DNA of 29,379 bases from Geodermatophilaceae bacterium (GTDB taxonomy: Bacteria > Actinomycetota > Actinomycetes > Mycobacteriales > Geodermatophilaceae): NCBI GenBank assembly GCA_013814015.1, contig JACCQS010000096.1:1-29379 (forward strand), in the 5' to 3' direction. A program made the position numbers and the translations under genes. The notes under the pieces are model-generated. The model made no database searches, was not told the DNA's origin, and worked only from the letters and a program-made list of their open reading frames with translations. Below, piece by piece: positions 14,325 through 21,112 of this stretch (position 1 is the first letter of the stretch; each line of letters begins with the position of its first letter).

Positions 14325-14995
14325 TGGCGCTGACCCGCACTGAACTCGCCGCCCGGGTGGCTGCCGATCTCGAGGACGGGCAGTACGTCAACCTCGGGAT
14401 CGGGATGCCGACCCTGGTACCCAACTACATCCCCGACGGTGTGCATGTCGTGCTGCAGAGCGAGAACGGCATCCTCGGCGTCGGGCCGTACCCGTTCGAG
14501 GGCGAGGAGGATCCCGACCTGATCAACGCCGGAAAGGAGACCGTCACCCTGTTGCCGGGTGCTGCGTTCTTCGACTCCGCGCTGAGCTTCGGAATGATCC
14601 GCGGTGGGCACATCGACGTTGCGATCCTCGGCGCCATGCAGGTCAGCGGCGCCGGGGATCTGTCCAACTGGATGATCCCAGGAAAGATGGTCAAGGGCAT
14701 GGGCGGTGCCATGGATCTGGTCCACGGCGCTCGCAGGGTCATCGTGATGATGGAACATGTTGCGCGGGACGGGTCGCCGAAGATTCTCGACCAGTGCGAC
14801 CTCCCCTTCACCGGACGGGCCTGCGTCGACCGGATCATCACCGATCTGGCTGTCCTGGACGTCACCGACGGCGGACTGGTACTGCGTGAGGTCGCACCAG
14901 GGGTAACCACCGAGGACGTCGTCGCCGCGACCGGTGCCGACCTGATCGTCGAGGCACCACCAGCGGTGATGGTCATTCCCGCCGCCGCCGGCTGA
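14324..14995 (+). CDS. scoB: 3-oxoacid CoA-transferase subunit B
   Basis: A 223-residue beta subunit carrying the catalytic glutamate, E47 in LQSENGILGVGP, that forms the glutamyl-CoA intermediate. Also visible: QYVNLGIGMPTLVPNYI at 20-36, the INAGKETVTLLPGAAFFDSALSFGMIRGGHID block, GAGDLSNWMIPGKMVKGMGGAMDLV, and EVAPGVTTEDV near the end. Full length. ATG overlaps the scoA stop; GGAGG lies about 9 nt upstream. With scoA it forms the heterodimer or heterotetramer used in ketone-body or branched-chain amino-acid catabolism, in line with the acyl-CoA dehydrogenase and 3-hydroxyacyl-CoA dehydrogenase-like genes nearby. Confidence 0.94.
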   Translation: MALTRTELAARVAADLEDGQYVNLGIGMPTLVPNYIPDGVHVVLQSENGILGVGPYPFEGEEDPDLINAGKETVTLLPGAAFFDSALSFGMIRGGHIDVAILGAMQVSGAGDLSNWMIPGKMVKGMGGAMDLVHGARRVIVMMEHVARDGSPKILDQCDLPFTGRACVDRIITDLAVLDVTDGGLVLREVAPGVTTEDVVAATGADLIVEAPPAVMVIPAAAG

Positions 14996-15013
14996 GCCAC
15001 GAGCACGCGTGGC
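14996..15013 (+). terminator. Small hairpin directly after scoB
   Basis: GCCACG, a 6-nt loop, then CGTGGC begin right after the scoB stop. The stem is 6 bp with no T-run, so it is only a candidate terminator. The larger repeat hairpins at 15070 and 15112 could share the role. Confidence 0.25.
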
Positions 15014-15069
15014 CAAGCGATGGCCGTGCCGGCCGTACTCGATCCCCGTCCCGACTGATGCGGACCATC

Positions 15070-15093
15070 TGGCGGTTCTGACGGAAACCGCCA
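15070..15093. repeat. Hairpin repeat copy 1 (TGGCGGTT...AACCGCCA)
   Basis: Perfect 8-bp inverted repeat TGGCGGTT / AACCGCCA around the 8-nt loop CTGACGGA. Further copies of the unit lie at 15112 and 15652. Confidence 0.8.
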
Positions 15094-15111
15094 AATAGCG
15101 GCCCGGCCCAG

Positions 15112-15139
15112 CCTGGTGGTTATGACGGAAACCGCCAGG
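15112..15139. repeat. Hairpin repeat copy 2
   Basis: CCTGGTGGTT / AACCGCCAGG, a 10-bp inverted repeat with one G-T position, around ATGACGGA. The loop and right arm (TGACGGAAACCGCCA) match copy 1 base for base. It lies about 50 bp before the decayed DUF559-type gene. Confidence 0.8.
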
Positions 15140-15188
15140 CTGTGGACAGCGTCAGCGGAGGTGGTGCGGATCGGGGCAGCATTCCGCG

Positions 15189-15650
15189 ATGCGCGAGTTC
15201 GATACGAGCCGAAGATCAGCAGGGCCCGAGCGCCTTCGTCAGCAGATCTTCCGTGGCTCGGACGCCGTCGCAGAAGGTTTGATAGGCGCCAGTCGCCTCC
15301 GCAGGGAGTACACGAGAGTCCTGCATGACATCTATGTTCCAGCTGGCAGCAAGATCGACCATGGTGTACGGACCCTGGCCGCAATGCTCCGGATGTCGGA
15401 GGCTGCAGTCCTGACCGCGCACTCTGCTGCCTGGTGGTACGGCGTCGCGTCTGCCGAGCCTAACCGCTCCGGTCATGCTGATTCTGCCCCGCAAGCTTTC
15501 GCTCACTCCGATCCACTGCAACAGGCCGTCGATCAGCGCAGACCTGCGGCCTTGGCCCGGCTGGGCTGGAAGGTGCTCCACATGACCTCGAGCGATCTGC
15601 ACGATCCCCATCGCACGCTGATGGAACTCCGGGGACTACTGGCTGCCTGA
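15189..15650 (+). pseudogene. Internally deleted, frameshifted DUF559/AbiEi-type protein gene
   Basis: The 153-codon frame starts like the large actinobacterial family with an AbiEi-like N-terminal part and a Vsr-like (DUF559) endonuclease domain. LRQQIFRGSDAVAEGL, RVLHDIYVPAG, DHGVRTLAAMLRMSEAAVLTAHSAAWWYGV are visible. It ends like the family's C-terminus: RRPAALARLGWKVLHMTSSDL. Between them only about 25 unrelated residues remain, where intact members (about 300 residues) have the rest of the N-terminal region and the nuclease core. Near 15460-15500 the +1 frame reads APVMLILPRKLS, the expected continuation, pointing to a frameshift before the deletion. No catalytic residues survive, so I call it a remnant. 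It is bracketed by the hairpin repeats. Confidence 0.65.
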
Positions 15651-15651
15651 G

Positions 15652-15677
15652 CTTGGCGGTTTGACGGAACCGCCAGG
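15652..15677. repeat. Hairpin repeat copy 3
   Basis: TGGCGGTT, loop TGACGG, AACCGCCA, immediately after the DUF559-type remnant's stop. It shares TTTGACGGAACCGCCAGG-like sequence with copies 1 and 2. It could act as a terminator between this remnant and the convergent acyl-CoA dehydrogenase. Confidence 0.8.
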
Positions 15678-15694
15678 ACGGGGGAACGGCTGCC

Positions 15695-16852
15695 CTAGCG
15701 AAGCAGGTTGCGGGCCATGACCACCCGCTGGATCTGGTTGGTGCCCTCGTAGATCTGGGTGATCTTGGCATCGCGCATCATCCGCTCCACCGGGAAGTCC
15801 TTGGTGTATCCGGCCCCGCCGAACAGTTGCACGGCATCGGTGGTCACCTTCATCGCCACGTCGGAGGCGAAGCACTTGCTGGCCGCTGCCAGGATGCCGA
15901 CATCCCCGCCGCTCTCCGCGGTCGCTGCGGCGACGTAGACCAGGTGCCGAGCCGCTTCGATCTGCATTGCCATGTCCGCGAGCATGAACTGCACGCCCTG
16001 GAACTCCCCGATCGTCTTACCGAACTGCTTACGTTCCTTGACATAACCGATCGCCGCATCGAGTGCGCCCTGCGCGATGCCGACCGCCTGAGCGCCGACC
16101 GTCGGCCTGGTCTGGTCCAGGGTCTTCAGCGCGGTCTTGAAGCCGGTCCCGGGCTCACCGATGATCCGGTCGGCCGGAATGGTGCAGTCGGCGAAGTGGA
16201 TCTCGCAGGTCGGTGATCCTTTTATGCCGAGTTTGCGTTCCTTGGTACCCACCTCGAAGCCAGGGTCGTCGATGTGCACGACAAAGGCCGAGATGCCGTT
16301 GGCCCCCTTGCCGGGTTCGGTCACAGCCATGACTGTGTACCATTGGGAGACACCAGCATTGGTGATCCACGCCTTGGTGCCGTTGAGCACCCAATGGTCA
16401 CCGTCCTGCCGCGCCCGGGTCTTCATCGCGGCCGCGTCAGAGCCGGCTTCCCGCTCGGACAGCGCGTAGGAAAACATCTCCTCCCCCGTGGCGACGCCTG
16501 GCAGCACCTGCTTTTTCAGCTCCTCCGAGCCGGACAGCAGCACCGGTGTCGTCCCGAGCTTGTTGACCGCTGGGATCAGTGAAGAGCTAGCGCAGACCCG
16601 CGCAACCTCCTCGATCACGATGCAGGTCGAGATGGCATCCGCACCGGCGCCACCGTACTGCTCCGGCAGATGTACGGCATGGAAGCCCGACCGGGTGAGT
16701 GCCTGGTGCGCCTCGTCCGGAAAGCGGCTGTGTTCGTCCACATCTGCGGCGTACGGCGCGATCTGCCCCTCGGCCATGGCCCGCACGGCCTGCCGGACCA
16801 TGGCTTGCTCGTCGCTGAGCTGATAGACGCTGGGGGTTGAGGTCATCGTCAT
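15695..16852 (-). CDS. Acyl-CoA dehydrogenase (FadE25-like)
   Basis: A 385-residue FAD-dependent acyl-CoA dehydrogenase, alpha/beta elimination step of fatty-acid or branched-chain acyl-CoA oxidation, passing electrons to ETF. N-terminal helical domain up to about residue 120; FAD/substrate motifs ALSEREAGSDAAAMKTRA and WITNAGVSQWYTVMAVT; C-terminal helical domain with RKQFGKTIGEFQGVQFMLADM, QLFGGAGYTKDFPVERMMRDAK, and the catalytic glutamate in IYEGTNQIQR (about E369). The start is taken as ATG at 16852 because a TAGCCT hexamer lies 6 nt upstream; ATGs at 16855 and 16846 are alternatives. It follows purE by 14 nt, so it may be read through from purK-purE or use its own promoter. It matches fadE25 (Rv3274c) in position. 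Confidence 0.93.
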   Translation of the reverse strand: MTMTSTPSVYQLSDEQAMVRQAVRAMAEGQIAPYAADVDEHSRFPDEAHQALTRSGFHAVHLPEQYGGAGADAISTCIVIEEVARVCASSSLIPAVNKLGTTPVLLSGSEELKKQVLPGVATGEEMFSYALSEREAGSDAAAMKTRARQDGDHWVLNGTKAWITNAGVSQWYTVMAVTEPGKGANGISAFVVHIDDPGFEVGTKERKLGIKGSPTCEIHFADCTIPADRIIGEPGTGFKTALKTLDQTRPTVGAQAVGIAQGALDAAIGYVKERKQFGKTIGEFQGVQFMLADMAMQIEAARHLVYVAAATAESGGDVGILAAASKCFASDVAMKVTTDAVQLFGGAGYTKDFPVERMMRDAKITQIYEGTNQIQRVVMARNLLR

Positions 16853-16858
16853 CATTCG

Positions 16859-16864
16859 AGGCTA
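16859..16864 (-). promoter_or_regulatory. Putative -10 box of the acyl-CoA dehydrogenase
   Basis: TAGCCT on the minus strand, 6 nt before the ATG at 16852 (3 nt before the ATG at 16855). It fits the leaderless pattern seen at other genes here and favours the 16852 start. Confidence 0.35.
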
Positions 16865-16866
16865 GC

Positions 16867-17409
16867 TCAGCCGGGCTCCAGGTGCTGCTTCGCGCGTCGT
16901 TGACGAAGGCTTTCATCCTTGTCCCGCACCGTCTCTGCGAGTTCTCCCGCCGCGATGTCCAGGGCTTGACCCAGGTCGGGGTCGGAGACGGCGAGGATCC
17001 GTACGGCCAGCAGACCGGCATTGCGGGCAGCGCCGATGCCGACGGTGGCGACAGGCACACCGGCCGGCATCTGCACGATGGACAGCAGCGAGTCCAGGCC
17101 GTCGAGCTGCCCCAGTGGGACCGGTACGCCGATGACCGGCAGCGCGGTGGCCGAGGCCACCATCCCAGGCAGATGGGCCGCTCCCCCAGCCCCGGCGATG
17201 ATCACCCGTAGACCCCGCCCGGCCGCGTTGGCGGCGTAGTCCAGCATGTCCCGCGGCGTCCGGTGAGCGGATATCACGCGCACTTCGTGCGTGACGCCGT
17301 ACTCGTTCAGCGCATCGGCAGCCGCGCTCATCACGGTCCAGTCGGAGTCGCTGCCCATGATCACCGAGACCCTGATCTGCTCGCCGCGGTATCCCGCCGA
17401 GTCGTTCAC
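16867..17409 (-). CDS. purE: N5-carboxyaminoimidazole ribonucleotide mutase
   Basis: A 180-residue class I PurE that converts N5-CAIR (the PurK product) to CAIR in de novo purine synthesis. Active-site segments: VIMGSDSDWTVM near the N-terminus, VISAHRTP (catalytic histidine), and IAGAGGAAHLPGMVAS. Length is at the upper end for class I, with a charged C-terminal tail. The start is GTG at 17409, overlapping the purK stop as GTGA, with GGAGG 5 nt upstream. The open frame extending to 17637 lies inside purK and is rejected. Order purK-purE is normal in actinomycetes (Rv3276c-Rv3275c). Confidence 0.95.
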   Translation of the reverse strand: MNDSAGYRGEQIRVSVIMGSDSDWTVMSAAADALNEYGVTHEVRVISAHRTPRDMLDYAANAAGRGLRVIIAGAGGAAHLPGMVASATALPVIGVPVPLGQLDGLDSLLSIVQMPAGVPVATVGIGAARNAGLLAVRILAVSDPDLGQALDIAAGELAETVRDKDESLRQRRAKQHLEPG

Positions 17410-18557
17410 CGGTGTCCTCCCTGATGCAGATAAGCGGCTGCGGCCCCCGCCCGGGCGCGTACCTCGGCGAGGTCGGAACCCAGAGAGGTGACGTGCCCGA
17501 GCTTGCGACCGGGGCGGGGTGATTTGCCGTACAGGTGCAGCTTCACATCCGGCCACTGGGCCATCACGTGGTGCACCCGCTCGTCGATGCCCATCCCACC
17601 ATCCGGGCCGCCCAGGAGATTGACCATGACCACCCACGGCGCAGTCATCGTGGTCGTACCCAGCGGGTAGTCGAGCACCGCCCGGAGGTGCTGCTCGAAC
17701 TGGCTCGTACGGGAACCCTCGATCGTCCAGTGACCGCTGTTGTGCGGGCGCATGGCCAACTCGTTGACCAATAACCCGTCGGCGGTCTCGAACAGCTCGA
17801 CGGCCATCACCCCCACGACGCCCAACTCAGCGGCCAGCCGCACTGCGAGAGTGGCCCCTACTCCGGCCAACTCCGCGGCCAGATCCGGAGCGGGCGCGAT
17901 CACCTCGACACAGATCCCGTCCCGCTGGACGGTCTGCACGATCGGCCAGACCGACACCTGACCGTAGGGCGAGCGAGCCACCAGCACGGCGAGTTCGCGC
18001 AGGATGGGCACGCGCTGTTCGACGATGTAGGCGCGGTCCGGCTCAAGCACATGGGCAGCCGCAGCCGACTCGGTCAGCGTCCATACGCCTCGGCCGTCAT
18101 ATCCGCCGCGGGCGACCTTGAGCACGACCGGCCAACCGTGTTCGGCACCGAAGGCGGCGACGTCATCCACTGTGGACACCGAGCGCCATGCCGGACACGG
18201 GACGCCGGCCCTGGTCAGGGCCTGACGCATCACCGCCTTGTCCTGTGCGTGTTCGAGCGCGTGTGCCCCCGGGTACACCACGTGACCGGCGGTGGCCAGC
18301 GATCGAATGAGCTCGGTCGGGACGTGTTCGTGGTCGAAGGTCAGGACGTCGCACCCAGCGGCGAAGGCAAGCAAGTCGTCGTACGAGGTGTGCTCGCCGA
18401 TCATGACGTCAGCCGCCACCGACGCCGCGCCGTCATCGGGCGATTGCGCCAGCACGCGCAGGGACTGGCCGAGCGGGATCGCCGCCTGGTGCGTCATCCG
18501 CGCAAGCTGGCCTGCGCCAACCATGCCGACGACCGGCAGACCGGTGCGCGAATCCAC
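17406..18557 (-). CDS. purK: 5-(carboxyamino)imidazole ribonucleotide synthase
   Basis: A 383-residue ATP-grasp enzyme: AIR + ATP + bicarbonate gives N5-CAIR, which PurE then rearranges. The N-terminal glycine motif is VVGMVGAGQLARMTHQAA (residues 9-26). The ATP-grasp core shows WPVVLKVARGGYDGRGVW and YIVEQRVPILRELAVLVAR; the metal site includes VELFETADGLLVNELAMRPHNSGHW. ILDYP-type C-terminal features are present (LDYPLGTTTMTAPWVVMVNLLG). GTG start at 18557, with a TAACCT hexamer 6 nt upstream, pointing to a leaderless mRNA. Stop overlaps purE. It diverges from the udgX remnant. Confidence 0.95.
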   Translation of the reverse strand: MDSRTGLPVVGMVGAGQLARMTHQAAIPLGQSLRVLAQSPDDGAASVAADVMIGEHTSYDDLLAFAAGCDVLTFDHEHVPTELIRSLATAGHVVYPGAHALEHAQDKAVMRQALTRAGVPCPAWRSVSTVDDVAAFGAEHGWPVVLKVARGGYDGRGVWTLTESAAAAHVLEPDRAYIVEQRVPILRELAVLVARSPYGQVSVWPIVQTVQRDGICVEVIAPAPDLAAELAGVGATLAVRLAAELGVVGVMAVELFETADGLLVNELAMRPHNSGHWTIEGSRTSQFEQHLRAVLDYPLGTTTMTAPWVVMVNLLGGPDGGMGIDERVHHVMAQWPDVKLHLYGKSPRPGRKLGHVTSLGSDLAEVRARAGAAAAYLHQGGHR

Positions 18558-18563
18558 GCGGTC

Positions 18564-18569
18564 AGGTTA
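18564..18569 (-). promoter_or_regulatory. Putative -10 box of purK (leaderless)
   Basis: TAACCT on the minus strand, 6 nt before the GTG at 18557. It fits TANNNT. No convincing -35. Confidence 0.45.
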
Positions 18570-18606
18570 GTCAGCGCCGAGCCGAGAACCATGCCAGTCT
18601 GGTCTC

Positions 18607-18859
18607 GTGACTCCGAAGGGACCGACCGTCGAGGCGAAGCATCCAGTCCGCCCCGGGGCAGCCCAGTGGGTCCCACGGAATCCCGATCTGGCGGCGCTGC
18701 GGGGCGTCGGCGCCTGACTGCCGGGGGTGTGAGTTGTGGGAACCGGCCACCCAGGTCGTGTTCTCCAGCGGAGCGTCCAAGGTCAAGGTGATGCTCGTCG
18801 GTGAGCAGCCAGGCGACATCGAGGACCGGGAAGGCGTGCCGTTCGTCGGTCCGGCTGGT
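18607..18859 (+). pseudogene. UdgX-type uracil-DNA glycosylase, frameshifted N-terminal remnant
   Basis: From GTG at 18607 the frame reads up to PDLAALRGVGA and hits TGA at 18715. One frame over, translation continues with APDCRGCELWEPATQVVF and then VMLVGEQPGDIEDREGVPFVGPAG. These are the UdgX/family-4 uracil-DNA glycosylase N-terminus, including the first iron-sulfur cysteines (CRGC) and catalytic motif A (GEQPGD). Removing one G near 18705-18712 would restore a single frame. After VGPAG (ends 18859) the homology stops; the remaining two-thirds, including the KRRIH loop that traps uracil-DNA, is absent. The gene is therefore broken twice: by a +1 frameshift and by a deletion that joined it to maoC. 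Confidence 0.78.
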
Positions 18860-18868
18860 TGTGACACG

Positions 18869-19387
18869 GTGTTGCACGTGCCTGCCCCCGCGGAATCAAC
18901 GATCTACTTCGAGGACCTCGTCCCCGGCCGGGTCTTCGAACTCGGAACTCTCGTCGTCGACGAGGCGGAAATGGTCGCCTTCGCGGAGCGTTTCGATCCG
19001 CAGTGGTACCACGTGGACCGAGCGCGTGCAGAGGCCTCGACCTGGGGCCGGCTGATTGCCAGTGGCTTCTTCACCGTCAGCTCCCTGATGCGGATGTACG
19101 TTGACGCCGTCCTGTCCCGAGCGGCTGCGGATACCTCACCGGGCATGGAAAACCTGCGCTGGTTCGCCCCGGTGTACGCCGGCGACGAGCTGAGCGCCGC
19201 GCTCACGGTGACCGATGCCCAGCCCTCCACCCGCTCGGCCGAGCTGGGAACCGTCTTTCTGCAATGGCAGATGCACCGGGGCACGCAGCTGGTCCTGCAG
19301 ATGAGCGGCCGCGGATGGTTCATCCGGCGACACCCGCTGATTGCACCTGCCCAACCGCCGCTGTCACCACTGGCGCCGCGCGGCTGA
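18869..19387 (+). CDS. MaoC-like dehydratase/hot-dog protein
   Basis: A 172-residue MaoC-family hydratase fold. The N-terminal part YFEDLVPGRVFELGTLVVDEAEMVAFAERFDPQWYHVDRARAEASTWGRLIASG carries the hydratase pair, Asp and His spaced as D-P-Q-W-Y-H. ENLRWFAPVYAGDELSA is the usual late strand. It may hydrate enoyl-CoA esters; the real substrate is unknown. The start is taken as GTG at 18869 (GTG at 18878 also possible), because the sequence before it is the udgX remnant in the same frame. Reading from TTG at 18734 would give a 217-residue chimera beginning WEPATQVVF. No good ribosome site is visible for either GTG. It is convergent with the ECF sigma gene, 56 nt away. Confidence 0.78.
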   Translation: MLHVPAPAESTIYFEDLVPGRVFELGTLVVDEAEMVAFAERFDPQWYHVDRARAEASTWGRLIASGFFTVSSLMRMYVDAVLSRAAADTSPGMENLRWFAPVYAGDELSAALTVTDAQPSTRSAELGTVFLQWQMHRGTQLVLQMSGRGWFIRRHPLIAPAQPPLSPLAPRG

Positions 19388-19443
19388 ACACGACCGACGC
19401 CGGCCGAGGCGGGCTGCGCGCTTGCGCCCGGCCGCTTCGCCCC

Positions 19444-20661
19444 CTAACCCAGCTGAGCGGCCCGCAAGGCGAGGTAGCGCTGCTCGGGCAGGCTCGCAGT
19501 TCTCCGTGCGGCCTGGAGGTAGGACGCGCGGGCGGCGGCCGGGTCTCCGGCAAGCTCGAGCAGGTGCGCCCGTACGACGTCAAGCCGGTGGGTGTGAGCC
19601 ATCCGGTCGTCACCGTCCAGCGTCCCGAGCAGGGCCAATCCGGCTCGGGGCCCGTCGACCATGGCGAGAGCCACGGCGCGGTTGAGCGTCACGATCGGCC
19701 CTGGCGAGACGCGCGCAAGCACCTCGTACAGCGCCAGGATCTGGGGCCAGTCCGTTTGTTCGTTGCTGGGCGCCTCGTCGTGCACCGCGGCGATGGCCGC
19801 CTGGAGCTGGTAGGGCCCGACGTTTGCCGTGCCGAGGATTCGGGTGATCAGGGCGGTGCCCTCATCGATCTGGGGCTTGTTCCAGAGTTCGCGACGCTGG
19901 TCGGCGAGTGGAACCAGACAGCCGTCAGCGTGGGTACGCGCAGCGCGCCGGGCGTCGGTCAGCAACAGGAGGGCCAGCAGTCCGGCGGCCTCGGCCTCCT
20001 GTGGCACCAATCGGTGGAGCAGGCGCGCGAGCCGGACTGCCTCGGTGCTGAGATCGCCCCGCTGCAGGGCAGGTCCAGAGCTCGCCGTGTAGCCCTCGTT
20101 GAAGACGAGATACAGCACGTGCAGCACGACGCGGAGCCGGTCGGCGCGCTCGCTGTCCGGCGGCAGCGTGAAGGTCAGACCCGCGGCCTTGATGCTCTGC
20201 TTTGCCCGGCTGATCCGCTGGGCCAAGGTTGGCTCGGGGACCAGAAACGCGTGCGCGATCTCGGCCGTCGTCAGCCCACCGACCGCGCGCAGGGTGAGGG
20301 CGAGCTGGGACGGGACCGACAACGACGGATGGCAGCACAGGAACAGCAGCGCCAGCGTGTCGTCCCGGTCCGAGGCCTGTGCCGGGCTCGGCGGCTCCCG
20401 AGCGGCCGCGGCCTCCTCCCGGCGCTGCCGGGCGCTTTCGCTGCGCCAGTTGTCGACCAGGCGTCGCGAAGCGACGGTGGCCAGCCAGGAGCGCGGCTCG
20501 TCCGGTAAGCCTTGCTCCGGCCACTGCTGCGTCGCGGCGAGCAGGGCCTCCTGTACGGCGTCCTCACAGGCGTCGAACTGACCCTGCCTGCGCACGAGCG
20601 AGCCGAGGACCTGCGGCGCGAGTTCGCGCAGCAGGTCCTCGATGCGGGCGTCGGTTCTCAC
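19444..20661 (-). CDS. ECF sigma factor, ECF42 type with long C-terminal extension
   Basis: A 405-residue sigma factor. Residues about 1-90 form the sigma-2 region (FDACEDAVQEALLAATQQWP, PRSWLATVASRRLVDNWRSE). Residues about 105-170 form sigma-4 (LFLCCHPSLSVPSQLALTLRAVGGLTTAEIAHAFLVPEPTLAQRISRAK). The rest is the DUF6596/TPR-like extension typical of ECF42, with FNEGYTASSG and VTLNRAVALAMVDGP. These factors lack a classical anti-sigma and are usually encoded with DGPF (YciI-like) proteins, as here: the DGPF gene overlaps its GTG start by 4 bp (GTGA). The extension likely controls activity. The stimulus is unknown. A matching ECF42-type promoter lies upstream of the pair. Confidence 0.92.
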   Translation of the reverse strand: MRTDARIEDLLRELAPQVLGSLVRRQGQFDACEDAVQEALLAATQQWPEQGLPDEPRSWLATVASRRLVDNWRSESARQRREEAAAAREPPSPAQASDRDDTLALLFLCCHPSLSVPSQLALTLRAVGGLTTAEIAHAFLVPEPTLAQRISRAKQSIKAAGLTFTLPPDSERADRLRVVLHVLYLVFNEGYTASSGPALQRGDLSTEAVRLARLLHRLVPQEAEAAGLLALLLLTDARRAARTHADGCLVPLADQRRELWNKPQIDEGTALITRILGTANVGPYQLQAAIAAVHDEAPSNEQTDWPQILALYEVLARVSPGPIVTLNRAVALAMVDGPRAGLALLGTLDGDDRMAHTHRLDVVRAHLLELAGDPAAARASYLQAARRTASLPEQRYLALRAAQLG

Positions 20662-21020
20662 ACTTCCGGTGGTGCGTCCATGATCTGTCGTACCTCGATC
20701 GGCCCGTGCGTGAATGCCACGACTCGAGAGGCGATCTCGACCGCGCGCGCCTCGCTCTCGACGTCGACAATCCAGAACCCGATGACCGACTCCTTCGACT
20801 CGGCGAACGGGCCGTCAGTCACCAAGGTGATGCCGTTCTCGAACGTGACGGTCCTGGCCTGGGTCCCATCGGCGAGTCCCTCTGAGGAGACGAGCTCGCC
20901 GGCCTCCCGGAGGTCGCTGTCGAGCTGATGCATGAACTCGATCATCTCCAGGATCCATTCCCGCGGCTGGGTCTCCATCATCCCGGCCGCGCTTCCGAAC
21001 ATCATGATCATGTATTTCAC
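20658..21020 (-). CDS. DGPF-domain (YciI-like) protein, ECF42 partner
   Basis: A 120-residue YCII/DGPF-family protein, opening with MKYMIMMFGSAAG and carrying the family motif in LVTDGPFAESKESVIGFWIVDVES near residues 66-89. These ferredoxin-like-fold proteins are always found with ECF42 sigma factors; they are probable targets or partners, with no proven reaction. GTG start at 21020, with GGGAG 7 nt upstream. The stop overlaps the sigma gene. It heads the two-gene operon behind the candidate promoter at 21067-21093. Confidence 0.92.
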   Translation of the reverse strand: MKYMIMMFGSAAGMMETQPREWILEMIEFMHQLDSDLREAGELVSSEGLADGTQARTVTFENGITLVTDGPFAESKESVIGFWIVDVESEARAVEIASRVVAFTHGPIEVRQIMDAPPEV

Positions 21021-21066
21021 GTCGCACTCCCTCGATTCGGCACGCCGGATGGATGCTCACCACTGG

Positions 21067-21093
21067 GTCGGAGCCGTCCGGTGGTTCTCGACA
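21067..21093 (-). promoter_or_regulatory. Candidate ECF42-dependent promoter
   Basis: On the minus strand TGTCGA (21093-21088), a 17-bp spacer and CGAC (21070-21067). From memory, published work on ECF42 in Streptomyces venezuelae reports a TGTCGA -35 and a CGA/TC-type -10; this fits. It lies 46 nt before the DGPF start, leaving room for a leader with its GGGAG ribosome site. Confidence 0.6.
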
Positions 21094-21112
21094 TCCACTG
21101 GAAGAAGACCCG

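Noticed and set aside
19388..19443. Terminator between maoC and the ECF sigma gene
   Set aside because: Only a 5-bp CGGGC/GCCCG stem with a long loop and no T-run; too weak to call.
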